From Hymenolepis diminuta (taxonomy: Eukaryota > Platyhelminthes > Cestoda > Cyclophyllidea > Hymenolepididae): DNA of 64,000 bases. The DNA lies in contig CAADRB010000105.1 of NCBI GenBank assembly GCA_900708905.1, positions 60,948-124,947 of the forward strand, in the 5' to 3' direction. Numbering within the stretch: the stretch's first letter is position 1; every line of letters starts with the position of its first letter. The translations under genes were made by a program, and so were the position numbers. Below are positions 22,364 to 33,798 of the stretch, piece by piece. The notes beneath the pieces are model-generated. The model searched no databases and had not been told where the DNA came from. It saw nothing but the letters and a program-made list of their open reading frames with translations.

Positions 22364-24410
22364 AATATCTCTACGTAGCAACCACTGGATTTTTGTATAA
22401 ACTGATTTCAAATAATAGATTCTTTTTATCTATTTGTTATTCTAATCCCAATTTCAAAAATAAGAAGTTGAAATGCACATGTATGCACCCAGTCGTCAAA
22501 CATTGTTATGCTCACTAGATGTTTCTGTAATAGAATATTGAAAGATCCTCTCAGGCTTTAACTAGTTACCTTGGAATTATCAAGATATAAAGCACTTACA
22601 AGTATAGTTAATTGAATTACTTCAGTAAGTAAGGAAACAGCTAAACTGCATCATTAGTAAGAGATGGGTTATCGGTTTATTTTATTCGGCTAGGAGAGTC
22701 ATGGTTGAAATGTACACATTAATTTGTTTATATTTATTTTGACTAAAAGGAAAAGATGGCTGTGAAACTTTGATCCGAGTTTAACATTTATCGGTGGGAG
22801 AGGAAAGTGAAGTATGAAGATTTTTATCCTGAAAAGTAGGGGCTTCTCGTAAGTAAGTTTGATTCGTGCATCAGGGCTTGAGATATCTGGTAAGTTGTAT
22901 TCTGTTGGCGAATATATTTTGAAGATGCTCGGGAGTTGATGTCACTGGATGTTATTTTTCGTGGAAGAATATTTAGTGGCTCTAGTCCCAAGTATAGTTG
23001 CTTCTACAATCTGGCTGAGTTAGGCTAACAAGATACAACCATCTTTCCCTAATTGATGAACGATCACAAAGGTGAGAGGAGAGAGGGAGCGATGGAAAGA
23101 GGGTGGCTTGGCGTCTAAACTGCAAACAAGAAAATTGAATTTTTTGTAAAGGCTAAATAAAGCACATTTAGAGAGGCGTCTGATTTCAGAGTCTTTGTTC
23201 ACTGATGGTTAGGAGAGAGGAGAATGAGTCAGAAAGGGCGCAGTAAGTGGCATGAACCCACAGACCTATGAATCAAGATGCCCATTTACTGCAAAGATTT
23301 GCTATCAGGGGCATTTTTTATGGCAAATATGTTAAAATTACTTCTAATTCGTTCAGTAGCAGACAAAACGGTTCGTATCAAACTACTAAAATTCGAAATG
23401 CTGATTCTTGGCGCCATTCTTATCTTCATTGCTACTAAGCGATTAATTAATTAAGCCTAATTGTCGCTGCTGTATCAAGCCAAAACCGACCATCTAAGCT
23501 CTATTCAACAGAAATATATTCAGCCAGGCATTCACCCCGCTTATTCAACCCCATTATGTTGTAAAAACTTATGTTTTCAAATTTTGGCTATGGAGAAGTG
23601 AATATTTTCGATTTCTATTAAGTTCTATCCATAGAACTCGCATTCTGAGAATCGATTTAATTCCTGCTCAGAAAGTAACTTCAGTCTCTTTATCTTAACA
23701 AACAAAAACGGTACATCTAAAAATGATAACTACACTTTTCCACGACTAAAATCATTCATTTTGCTTATAAATTCTAAACGAAAGCTCTATAGCAGTATTC
23801 AATTATGGCATTTTACGTCTGAGGTAAGAAGGCTGTGTTTCATTAGTCTCAGAGTTAAAGTAGATTTCAGTTATTTATGCATTTTAGCATTTTGAACCGG
23901 ACTTAGAGGTGAAATCCACGCTTTGGTAGAATGCGGTAGTAATACCTATCTCAGGTCAGACACCGGTTTAGGGATGACTCATTCTAGGCTAGGTGTGCCC
24001 TAAGGTTTTCAGTGGCCTTAAGGAAAATTGTTCCGTTATTTCTAAGTCATTGTAATCATTCTAAAATGATCAGTTATAAAGATGCATAGTGCTTAATCAA
24101 GTGTTCATTTGTTTTGATTTTTATAAAAAAGGAACTAAGGAAGAGTGCAGATGATAGGTTAATTTATTTGAAATTCAAATTATACAAAAGCATTATACAA
24201 AAGTAGTTTCATTAATAGCTCAGTACTAACGGCCTTGGGCTTTGTATGACAGCTTGTGCGGTCGTTGCAATGGTTTGAGCATATATAATCTGCAGTCGGA
24301 CAGCTTCCATCGGAACTTCAAAGTCTGCTGATAACTAAGTACGTTCTTCAACGTATTGGGATTGAAATAGAGAGCTACTTTCACGCATTCTGCAAAATGT
24401 AATATGATCA
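22364..24410. other. Downstream of calreticulin C, nothing recognised
   Basis: No exon was supported. The CRT C 3' end probably lies within the first ~100 bases, where AATAATAG occurs, but no classical AATAAA is seen close by. The rest is AT-rich spacer. Confidence 0.35.
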
Positions 24411-24414
24411 TTGA

Positions 24415-24640
24415 CCGCGCATCGGTGACGCATTGATTGCTGTGTTCGTCTGCCGTGGCGGGGGTCACGAGTTCGAATCTCATCAGTGCACACACAGTGA
24501 TCGGAATGGCCCACCACGTTGGCCAAGTATGCTTGATATAGAGGGTAGCAGAATTTGAGCCTCTCACCAGAAAGACTCTATGGTATTACTCTATAAGCAA
24601 GATGAGCTTTGGAAAAAGTTCTTTTAAATGGGCCTGGAAG
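24415..24640 (+). repeat. tRNA-derived SINE, near full length
   Basis: Head GTGACGCATTGATTGCTGTG is tRNA-like and GTCACGAGTTCGAATCTCAT contains an excellent polymerase III B box (GAGTTCGAATCTC). The body follows (CACACAGTGATCGGAATGGC, CACGTTGGCCAAG), then CCTCTCACCAGA...GACTCTATGGT and the tail TTTTAAATGGGCCTGGAAGT. It is parallel to the 3.6 kb copy. The overlapping minus-strand open frames at 24226-24567 are accidental translations of this repeat. Confidence 0.78.
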
Positions 24641-24644
24641 TTAT

Positions 24645-26010
24645 TGCTATGACCAATCATCGGGTAAAATAAGGCAGCTTTGAATTTTTAGATGCTTATT
24701 TTTGATCAGAAATCGGGAAAATAACGCACTGCTTTTGGTTATTATTGCTACGTATACAATTCAGTTTCAAAACACATTTCAAACTGAGATAAAGTCAGTA
24801 TTGCTGGAAGTATTTATTATCTTGCACATATAAAATTGACCCATCAACCAACTATTGGAAGTTGACGAAAATATGAAAATTAATTACGAATAGTGAGAAT
24901 GCAATCATCAGATAGATTATGCCGATTTAAGTTATTATATCTGAAATCATGTGAATTAGAAAAGGAATCAGTTGCCAATTCGTAGGAGAAATTTTTTAGC
25001 CAATAGAAAATTGGCACGTTAAGTAAATGAAGGTCATTAAGTGTGGACTTCTGTGATTGGTTAGTCACACGTGGCACTACTAAGACCATGCTTGAAATGA
25101 TTAATTGTTTCTTGAGGTTACCATGTAAATGCTCACAATATATTCGTATGTTTTCCAAATGAAAGACCCTGTCAGAGATCCACACCAGGTTTTCGTGGAA
25201 AAAATCATTCTCAAGCAAGAGATAACACTTCCGCATATCTATCAATATATGTTCACAGTAGAAAGCCCCTAGTTTTAGAAATTAAAATATTATGTTCAAT
25301 TCTAGTTTAAGCGCATTCATTCCATCCATCCTATTAGTCCACGTAGTTGCCTAATAATATTGTTTCTAGAAGAGCAAAGAAGCTTATAGCTCTGCAATAA
25401 TTTATTCTTGCTGAAAGTTAATTTAGAGTGTGAAATGAATTGTAATCGTTTTGAAGATATTGAAAAAATGGTAAATTTTTAATTGCGAAAATCTTCTCTT
25501 AATTTAATATGAGATAAGGAAAGTTTGGGGAGATGGTGTTTGCCAACTCTATACCTGTAAACACTCATGTGTACCTTACTGCAGGGCCGGCTGTTATGGC
25601 CCGTTTTCCAACACACTTCTAACTGGTCCTTTTCTCTTCAGTTCCAACTGCCACGTCCTCCAATCAGCTCCCCTCTGTCCGCAGCTCCTCCAACGAGCTT
25701 CTATCTTCGGCACCTCACATTTATTGCCTTCTCTTACCCAACCATTTTTCGTTAAACTGTAATTTGTAATAAGCTTTATTTTTATTCATTGATGGTCTAC
25801 ATATGATGACCCTAGCCCTAGCTTGCTGCAAGTAGTGACCGCCTATCTTTATCCCGAAACTGATTTAATCAACTTCGTAGATTAAAATATAATATACCTA
25901 AATGTTACTTTGAGATATTTGTCTGAGGGCAGGTTAAATAGCTTCAAAAATTAATTTACTTCCATATCAGTGAATGTCTTGAATGATAGGAGGTTATCAG
26001 TGTAATGAAT
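24645..26010. other. Intergenic, nothing recognised
   Basis: AT-rich, except a more GC-rich pyrimidine-heavy patch at 25570-25740 that gives a small open frame rich in Pro/Ser/Leu. I see no splice signals or homology for it. Confidence 0.35.
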
Positions 26011-26014
26011 TTAG

Positions 26015-26328
26015 GTCTATCGGGGCCACATCGATCGAATATTTGGAATAAATCAAGGCACTCATGTCGCCTGATCAGTTCGGAGGTGGCAGGCAAGTCA
26101 CCCCAATTTAGTAATTAGTAAATTAAGTTTATATGCAAAATATTTCCTCGTTAGATGTCAGTCATGTCTCGTCGTCGGTGTCTCGGCGTGATAATCGACG
26201 CCTGTTTAGGTATCTATGTACAAACACGCAATCACATAGTGGGACCGCCTGTGGACACTGTAGTGGAGATCTTATCGCCAGTCAACGATTTCTAAATGCC
26301 AGGTGGTGATAGACATCTGCTGGCATTA
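26015..26328 (-). repeat. 300-base dispersed repeat, right copy of an inverted pair
   Basis: Reverse-complement partner of 10553-10862. Landmarks on the plus strand: TGTCTCGTCGTCGGTGTCTC, TAGTGGGACCGCCTGTGGAC, ACTGTAGTGGAGATCTTATC and AGTCAACGATTTCTAAATGC. The two copies enclose the whole calreticulin cluster, about 15.5 kb apart. Confidence 0.75.
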
Positions 26329-28170
26329 GTAATCAGCATTAGCATCAAACTTGTATTCTGGATATTACAGACTGAGATACAGAAAGCAACCATTCCAATT
26401 GACTAATCCTTAAGTGGAGATCACCGACTAGTTATGAATGGTAGTACTTGATGAAAATACATGTATGCATTCATTGTTCATATTTTTCAATACAAATAGA
26501 GAAGCTCCCAATGCGACCATCAAATTCTCTTAACTTGATTTATTTCTTAAGTGTGGGACCAAGCCATTTTGTTGCATCATGTGGGTCAAAAATGAACAAC
26601 CAAAATCCTTCCTTCCTCAGGTTGATTGTACAGGTCTGTTTTCAGAAAACTAGAATATCGGGCGTTGAATCTGTTTACACTCATAATCATACGAGCTTAA
26701 GGGTTTAATTTATCCCGCTTTCACCTTCTTTTAATTGCCCTTTTGAGGGGACTATCTCAATATAACGATATCGTGTGATTTTCTCTATTCTGATGGTTAA
26801 AGATGGTAGGCTTAACTTTGTTAGTTTGCTTGAGTTATTTCAACAGTAGCAATTTTAATGACGGTCGATTCAGAGGTTACACACTCGAAGCCCACTGATA
26901 TACTCCCAGCGCAATTATAGGAGGTATCACCAAGAATTGTAAATTTCTCAAACAGACATCAGAATATTTCTCTTGTTAATTAATTTGATGAGCCTATTGG
27001 TGTAATTTGTTAAATTGTGAAATGCTTGAGCATCCAGTGCGAGATTGGATTAAATATTAGCCATTTCAGAGGTTATAGGTTCAAAACCTAGTAATAGGCA
27101 AATAATAGCATTAATTATCAAGTATTTTGCGTTGGGGACATTAATAGTAGTTGTGAATTTCTGAAACATAGACAATTTAATGTCTTCCTACTACACGCAG
27201 AATGAGGTGGAGAAGGTTTTTAAAGCCAGTTAACCAGTATGCTAACATGTGATTGAATCATTAATGCCTATTACAGAACATTTTTTCACTTACATTGATG
27301 TAAATTGTTAATGTATTGGTCCGCACTCCCAAAATGACTGATATCCCCGATTAATTTCGTAATTGGGATTTTAATCTACATACCTGTCGTGCACTCGGTT
27401 TCTCCGCACAAAAATCATCCTTATTTAGCGATTGAATTGAATGGATCATGGTGCTGTTTGCTTATTTACTAAGATATATGTAATACTTCACATCCATTTG
27501 CATTAAAATATTCGAAATTTATTTGAATTTCGCATAAACTTTCTGGACGCAAAGTTGGATCTAGATAGCAATAAAGGATCAGATAAAGTACTGAGCTTCT
27601 TAAACATCAAGTAGATCTCTTTGATATTTAATTTAAGGATCGTAACATATTTGTCTCTGATTTTGAGAAGCTGACCTTGAAATGATGAATAAATATATGA
27701 ATCATTATTTCCTTTCATTCTATCCTCTCTTAACTACAATTTGTCCTATAGTCGACACCTATTTAGATCACACTTAATACTGGATATTTATCAGAATCCG
27801 ACTGTTTTATGTTTAGTTAGCCAATGGTTTGAAAGTTTTGCTGGTCGAAAATTACATGAAGTGAAAAAGCATTTAATCGCAAATAAATGCTTTAAATGTA
27901 GTAAATTGCACCGTATTTTACTATCTTAATTACACTTATTGATTCAAAGAAACTGGACATATTTTTCAAACGTCAAGCTTTTCTGTTACGAGTGTGGCGG
28001 TGCGTCGTCACAAATGTTATCCGGACTACCCACCGAGGTATACTATGACCACAGCTGCTCACACCCAGCGAGAGAAGGTTTGTAGCTCAAACGAACGTTT
28101 CCCTTCTTGTCTCAATTACGAAAGAAAAGATGTTTATATACATAACTGGTTTAAGCGAGTGACTGGATGC
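26329..28170. other. Intergenic, nothing recognised
   Basis: AT-rich spacer; small open frames (for example 26448-26708) show no domain, signal peptide or splice context. Confidence 0.35.
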
Positions 28171-28174
28171 CTCG

Positions 28175-28315
28175 TTAGTCAGTAAAAGAGCAGTTAGGAG
28201 ACTTTATTTCCAGGAAGTCTATTGAAGAGAATGAAAAATCTAGCGGGTGAGGAACAATTTCGGTTAATGCAACGATTGCGAGTGCTACTAAAGGTATAGA
28301 AAATATTGCTCTCAT
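28175..28315 (-). CDS. Possible small secreted peptide, 46 residues
   Basis: An ATG at 28315 opens a 46-residue frame that begins with a signal-peptide-like segment (MRAIFSIPLVALAIVALTEI) followed by a short polar tail with one cysteine, ending TFD-like at a TAA. Tapeworms have many small secreted proteins whose first exon encodes just such a signal sequence, but I cannot match this to any known family. No splice donor convincingly continues it and no promoter is visible. It could easily be a chance frame; I record it only because of the clean hydrophobic leader. Confidence 0.18.
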   Translation of the reverse strand: MRAIFSIPLVALAIVALTEIVPHPLDFSFSSIDFLEIKSPNCSFTD

Positions 28316-28399
28316 TTTCAAAAGACTTGATTCTATACAAAGAAGTTTAATTTGAAACTTAAGAACTCCCAAGTCCATGTAGAATAGCGTTTTCAACAT

Positions 28400-30650
28400 T
28401 CATTTTGGGTAGTGGGGTAAAATTATGGGACCACTCTTATTAATCAGATTCAACAAGTACAGTTTATCACTCCTCACACTGGATATATACCTATGGATAC
28501 CGAATCTATTACATCTGACCACACAGACCGACGGTAACTTAATACCTTCATAATAACCATCTTATCACCTGAGCCACCATCATATTTACGAGAGTCCACG
28601 ATTAGTCTCTAGGCAAATTCCAGATTGGAGCCAATAGCAAGGATGTATTTTGATATTCCTTTAGTCTGTTTTCGTTTCTTCTGTAATACTCTTGTGTGAC
28701 GAAATAAATATGCCAGTGATGTAGCCATCAACTTGCATCTTTATCAAATTAATGGTTTAATGCTCATATATGCGTATCCAGGACACGTAGTGGTTAACTA
28801 TATTACTTAAACTTAATCAGTAGAAGAATGACACAACTAGAATTTCTCATAAGAGTATCAGTAATCGTAAAGGTTTCCAATTAGCTAGATTAGCAATTAT
28901 CGTAACAGTCTGTTTTTCGGTATAAATTTTATCTATTATCCCCTATGCCCTTTAGCTAACATGCGCAGACCAGAAACTTGTATCTACTGAGGAATGGGAA
29001 ATAGGCTAAATCATAAAGGAAGCATATGCCAGTTTTCAAACCCATATAGTCCTACACAGACCAATGAGAAGCGAAGATGCAAGGTATTTAACAACAGCCC
29101 CATACTGCAAGAGACGATTGAAGTCAATGTGTCAACATTTTCGTCTCCTCTCACACATAGACTTCTTGGTTCACTTGTCTATCTTTCTTGACCTTTCATT
29201 CGATCACACCATTGCCTGTAGAATGTTCTGTGACAAATTCTTACTCACACTACGCTTCTTAGAATACTTATATAAGGCATTAACCTAGGTAGTCACTTAA
29301 ATAAAGTTCAAGTGTCAAGACCATAACCTGCTCGGACCCCCCAGAGTAAGAGGAGATCTAATTATATTGTCTCCGTGTATGTGTATAAACTGAACTTCTT
29401 AAACTATCAATTGTTGAAATTGTCTACTAGTTCTCTAGTCTCGTAGAGATGTCAGGAGCAGAATATGCCTTTGCAATTATAAAAATGATCCGGAGACTTT
29501 TAAGCATTCAGTGAGATGTAGATAGCACATTCCGTCACAAAGTGAGATTCCGCGTCGCAGCATACATCCGTGAAATTCAGTCCTTCCCCTTAACCAAAAT
29601 GTTGAATATCTGTTCTGTAATTGAAATAAACAATGGGATACCCCGTGGTGTGCTCTCACAGGCCAATAAAAGATCACGTTAATTATTTAAATTGGCGGGT
29701 AAAATATATAAATTTTAAAGTCTAATTTCAACGAAATTGGAAAAACGACGGTGAAATGCTCATAATCTTAAGCAGATTTACACATAAACGGAGAGTAATG
29801 CAAAGAAAATCATTAAATTAAATAAACCGCATACTGACACTTCGGAAAATATCACAACTCATGACCTTTAACAGGCTGTACTACTATAATAGCATGGGAG
29901 AAGGTGAAATGAATCGATAAGGGGATGATTGGATGGGCACATATTAGTGGATGTTGGCTGTCAAGAGCCCCGGTTAATTTGAGTAGTGGAAAGATTGGGT
30001 CGTCTACTTTCGCATAGGACGCATAATTCTAACTTTCATGGTTTGACCCTAAGCTTTTTGTGTAAGCATAAGCATGCAGGTGAGACTAAGAAATGTATTT
30101 TAAACACGGACAATTTCACGTAGAGTATTTAACTCGAAGTGGGCGTCATGCAACGCCAACATTTCTGACAACTTAAGGGAAATCAAAGTCACATATTCGA
30201 AGGGTTCTGAGGAGTAGAATTAGTGAATTGATACCCTACTTGCTTAGAAAAGCAAGTCATTATGAAAACGTAGGCCTTTAAACTTAGGATAACCCGAAAT
30301 AAACGAAATGCTTCTAAATTAGCCAATCACTTGCAACCGCTTTGCAAAGGACGTAAAATACAGATGAGTATTAAAAATAAAAAATAAAATACATTGTAGC
30401 ACTTAAGTTAATAATTACTATAAAAATAATATTTTATAACAATATTTTAGCTTTATTTGATAAAGCAAAAAATAGTGATTATTTTAATTGTTCTGTAATG
30501 CATTACAATATAATGTAATCACAAAGAGAGATGAATCGCTCTTACTCATGCCGTATTCAGCAAAAAACATCCAAACAGACACTTGAAAACGAAAATTACA
30601 TAAATAATACAATTTAAGGAAAAAGAAAAGAAAAATTATATCACAGGGTA
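28400..30650. other. Intergenic, nothing recognised
   Basis: AT-rich spacer before the CDK-like gene's 3' end. A patch at 29480-29690 is richer in GC and contains CCAATAAAAGATCACG, which might be LTR-like, but no partner copy was found in the window. Confidence 0.35.
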
Positions 30651-31988
30651 TTACGATGTACTATAATACGGACATATATAAAACCAGGTGTACTCCTTCA
30701 GAAACATGGACATACTGAAAGAATTGTAGCTGTTCGTCGCTGATGCAAAATACTTGTGGTTTAGAGCCGCTTTTGCGGTAATTCTGTACGCAGGATTGTA
30801 AGTTAGGAATCTAGACGAAGAAATAAATAAAATTAGTATCCACTTTGCATAGGAAGGTGATATGCAAAAAATGTAAATTCACCTCGTTAAAAGGTCATAA
30901 GCATCATTAGGCATTTGCCGATGTATAAATTGACGCAGTCGATTTCTTTTCTTCTTTTTGGGGAGTTGAGAAAGTATCTCTTTAACCAGTGGATTGACGT
31001 GTGGCAAATCGGGATATACAGGTCGTCCACAGATGTCAAAAATGCCAACGATCATGTCTATTTCGCTTTCGAATGGAAATATGCGCTCTCGATTAAAAAA
31101 TTCCGCGAAAATGCACCCTACGGCCCAGATATCAATAGCAGATGTATACCATTTACTGTCTGAAAATACATTGAGGTTATTTGGGTTATAAATTCGGAAG
31201 CACAAAGATGAAAATCTCCACTTACTGACTAATTGTTCAATACTCCTGTAGGGTCTGGTACCAAATTTTTCGAATTTTCTCACTCTAGGTGAAGTACATT
31301 TTATTGCTAAGCCGAAATCCGCCACCTTTAATATTCCATAATCATTTAAAAGCAGATTGCCCGGTTTTAAATCCCGATGAATGATTTTATTAGCGTGCAG
31401 ATAAGAAACGCCCTCCAAAAGTTGTCTCATCAAAAATTGTATTTGTACATCATGGAGCGACATAAGACGTTGACGGATAATGTCTGCTAAATTGAAAGGA
31501 AGGTATTCAAATACCATGTAAATTTCTTTTCCATCGGATGATTTCACATTCTCAATAAATTTCATGATGTTGGGATGATTACATTGCGAAAGAATGATAA
31601 ATTCATTTTTCCACATGCCATTTATCTGCAACAATTTTGTGTCTATTTTCAGCCGTTTTAGCGCAGCCGGCTGTCTGTTCTGTAAATTTTCGGCTAGGTA
31701 AACTATGCCGTACCCTCCTTCGTCCAGTCTCCGAAAAATGTGATAGCAGTTTTTGATACTGCGGTATGATTGCAATGGTAAAGACAGCAGAGAAGATAAA
31801 AATTGTTTATCACTCTCTTTTCCCAACGAGTAGAATATCGTCCGATCATTGGCTAGTGGAAGACTCTTCCTTGACTTCCACTCCGAATGTCGTCTTTGAG
31901 ATTCGAAGTGCGAATTCACGAAAATTTTATCGCTAAATGAAGTGAAAGCAGTGTAATAGGTAGAAGTTAAAGAGGACACGTTGTTCAT
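30651..31988 (-). CDS. Divergent cyclin-dependent-kinase-like kinase
   Basis: 399-residue CMGC-family kinase from three exons, 31226-31988, 30883-31159 and 30651-30810, with introns of 66 and 72 bases (GTAAGT...CAG and GTGAAT...TAG). The ATG at 31988 follows an in-frame TGA. After an ~80-residue unique N-terminus come: glycine loop DEGGYGIVYLAE (first Gly is Asp), ALKR (K111), HPNIMKF, HRDLKPGN (204-211), DFGLA (224-228), SKWYTSAIDIWAVGCIFAEF and a C-lobe end FLTYNPAYRITAKAAL. Catalytic residues are complete, so it is probably active. Odd points: the PSTAIRE-type cyclin helix is replaced by QINGMWKNEF, and the activation segment reads KFGTRPYRSIEQLV where CDKs have the WYRAPE motif. Closest feel is CDK10/CDK11, but the cyclin partner cannot be predicted. 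Naive translation retains intron 1, which is open by chance. Confidence 0.92.
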
Positions 31989-33650
31989 TCACACTGACTG
32001 TAAGAGAAATGAATTATTGTAACATTATAAGCTGAACTTAATTCATTTAATTCCGATTGGATTTATGAACGCCAATTAAAGGTCTCGATTTGTTAGATAT
32101 TTATCCCCATCATTATATGAACTTTTCATTGAAGCTATTGGTTATCATTGCTCTTGCTGTTTTGTTCTTTTGTCCAATCCAATATCGCCCACGTAAATTG
32201 ATCAATTAAGCAGATGGCCAAATTCACTTAATCCCTATTTCAAGAAAACCATGTTACCATTTTAAACAACATATACTGCCAAGTGTCAAGGCAACTTATG
32301 CGGAGAGAAGAGTTATGGATTTGAAGAATAGTAGTATATGTGCGCTGTGAATCACAGGTCTCCTCAGTCTCTCTATGCATTACGCATCTTCTGATTCATA
32401 CCTCTGCTCTAATTGCCAGTTGCTCATCAACAAACAAAGAACGCAAAATTTGTCAACTGCATTATCACACTTCATTTCGCCCGTTTCTCAGATTCTGAGT
32501 TGCCCACGCTTAGTACTGACGCTTGTTTTCCCCCAATTTCCCTTCCCACCTCTTTCTCCTTTCCTCTTTCATTCTTCCCCAGCTATCCAATATTTTCTCG
32601 ATCTTTTTTTCTCTTAATCTTCTATCTCGAAAAAGGCTGTTGTTACCTATTAATCTTAGGAAAATCATTAATTCAGGAAGGGATTACGATTCTTAAAGTA
32701 CCTTTATTGTTGGAACTGAAGACATTTTACCTTCTTCAAACTGCTAACTCATAATTACTCTCCATGTCGCCTAACTCTAAAAGTAACTATATACTCGTAA
32801 CTCTATGTAGTCAATCGTGACGTAGCGGTCAATGAATACCTTTCCCGATTTCAATTCGTGGCTGTAATGTCAAGCCACACTAGGTAAAACAGATCATCAA
32901 AAGGCAATACCATAATTGATTTTCACCATTCCGTCTCATTGAAGCGTTGGAATAATTTCTATACTGTAGCGTTTGCATTAGACTGATTTCTATTGAATGA
33001 ATTTGTGTTAAAAATATTCAGACCTTAATAATTTCCAGTGAAAACTTGTTTCAAAATATGACCCATTTATTTGGAAAACTATTTGCCAACTCATTTATTC
33101 CACTGACGTTCATTTCGACAACTTATTCGGTTTACATGTTTAACTTTTGTGACATCACTGGCACGATTTACAGGCAATTAATTTCGTTGACTTCGAAAGC
33201 ATGACGTCACATAAAGTATTTGAACTCTTATTTAGAAGTATTCATTTACCATGCAACCATTGAAAATTGATTTAATTGGCTTCCATAGATATGACCGAAA
33301 CCAATACGAAAAAGTTCAGATTTTTTAGAAATCGATTTGTGACCAAAATTACCGTTTCTAGAACTTTCATGGTTTGAAATATTTGAAGGAAAGACATTAG
33401 TAGGAGTTAATTTTTGAAGGCTCTTCAGTTAAAAGAATACTGAAAGTTGATTTGGGACGACAAAGATTTATTTAATTTATTTTTTCACAGACCACATTTC
33501 GCAAACCAATTCTAGTATTACACTGGTTTTATCTTACTAACCACAGAGCATTAGTTATCAGTGTACATAAGAAAGTGAAGCACGCATTCTTCGTAAACAT
33601 GCATTTCCATAAATCAGTAATGAAAATAACTCCCAAGCCTACTTAAGAAA
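31989..33650. other. Intergenic, nothing recognised
   Basis: Upstream of the CDK-like gene. A pyrimidine-rich patch at 32500-32630 (CCCTTCCCACCTCTTTCTCC type) yields overlapping open frames of low complexity that I do not accept as genes. Confidence 0.4.
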
Positions 33651-33654
33651 TCGC

Positions 33655-33798
33655 TTTCCAATGCTCGTCTTGGAAAACGTGGAGAGTGGCATCATGGAAT
33701 CTCCTGGCGAGAGACCCGAAATCTGCCACCTTCCGTTTTAAACAGACTTAACCAGTGCGGTTGGTCATTTCGCTCACTGGATGTGCATTAAAAATCAG
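33655..33798 (-). repeat. SINE copy, minus strand
   Basis: Read on the minus strand: CACATCCAGTGAGCGAAATG, ACCAACCGCACTGGTTAAGT, then GTCTCTCGCCAGGAGATTCC, GAGCATTGGAAAGCGATTTC and the tail TTAAGTAGGCTTGGGAGTTA. This is the same block order as the 3.6 and 24.4 kb copies. The tRNA-like head is missing or diverged. Confidence 0.7.

Noticed and set aside
24226..24567. Minus-strand frames of 113 and 63 codons
   Set aside because: They are antisense translations of the SINE at 24415-24640.
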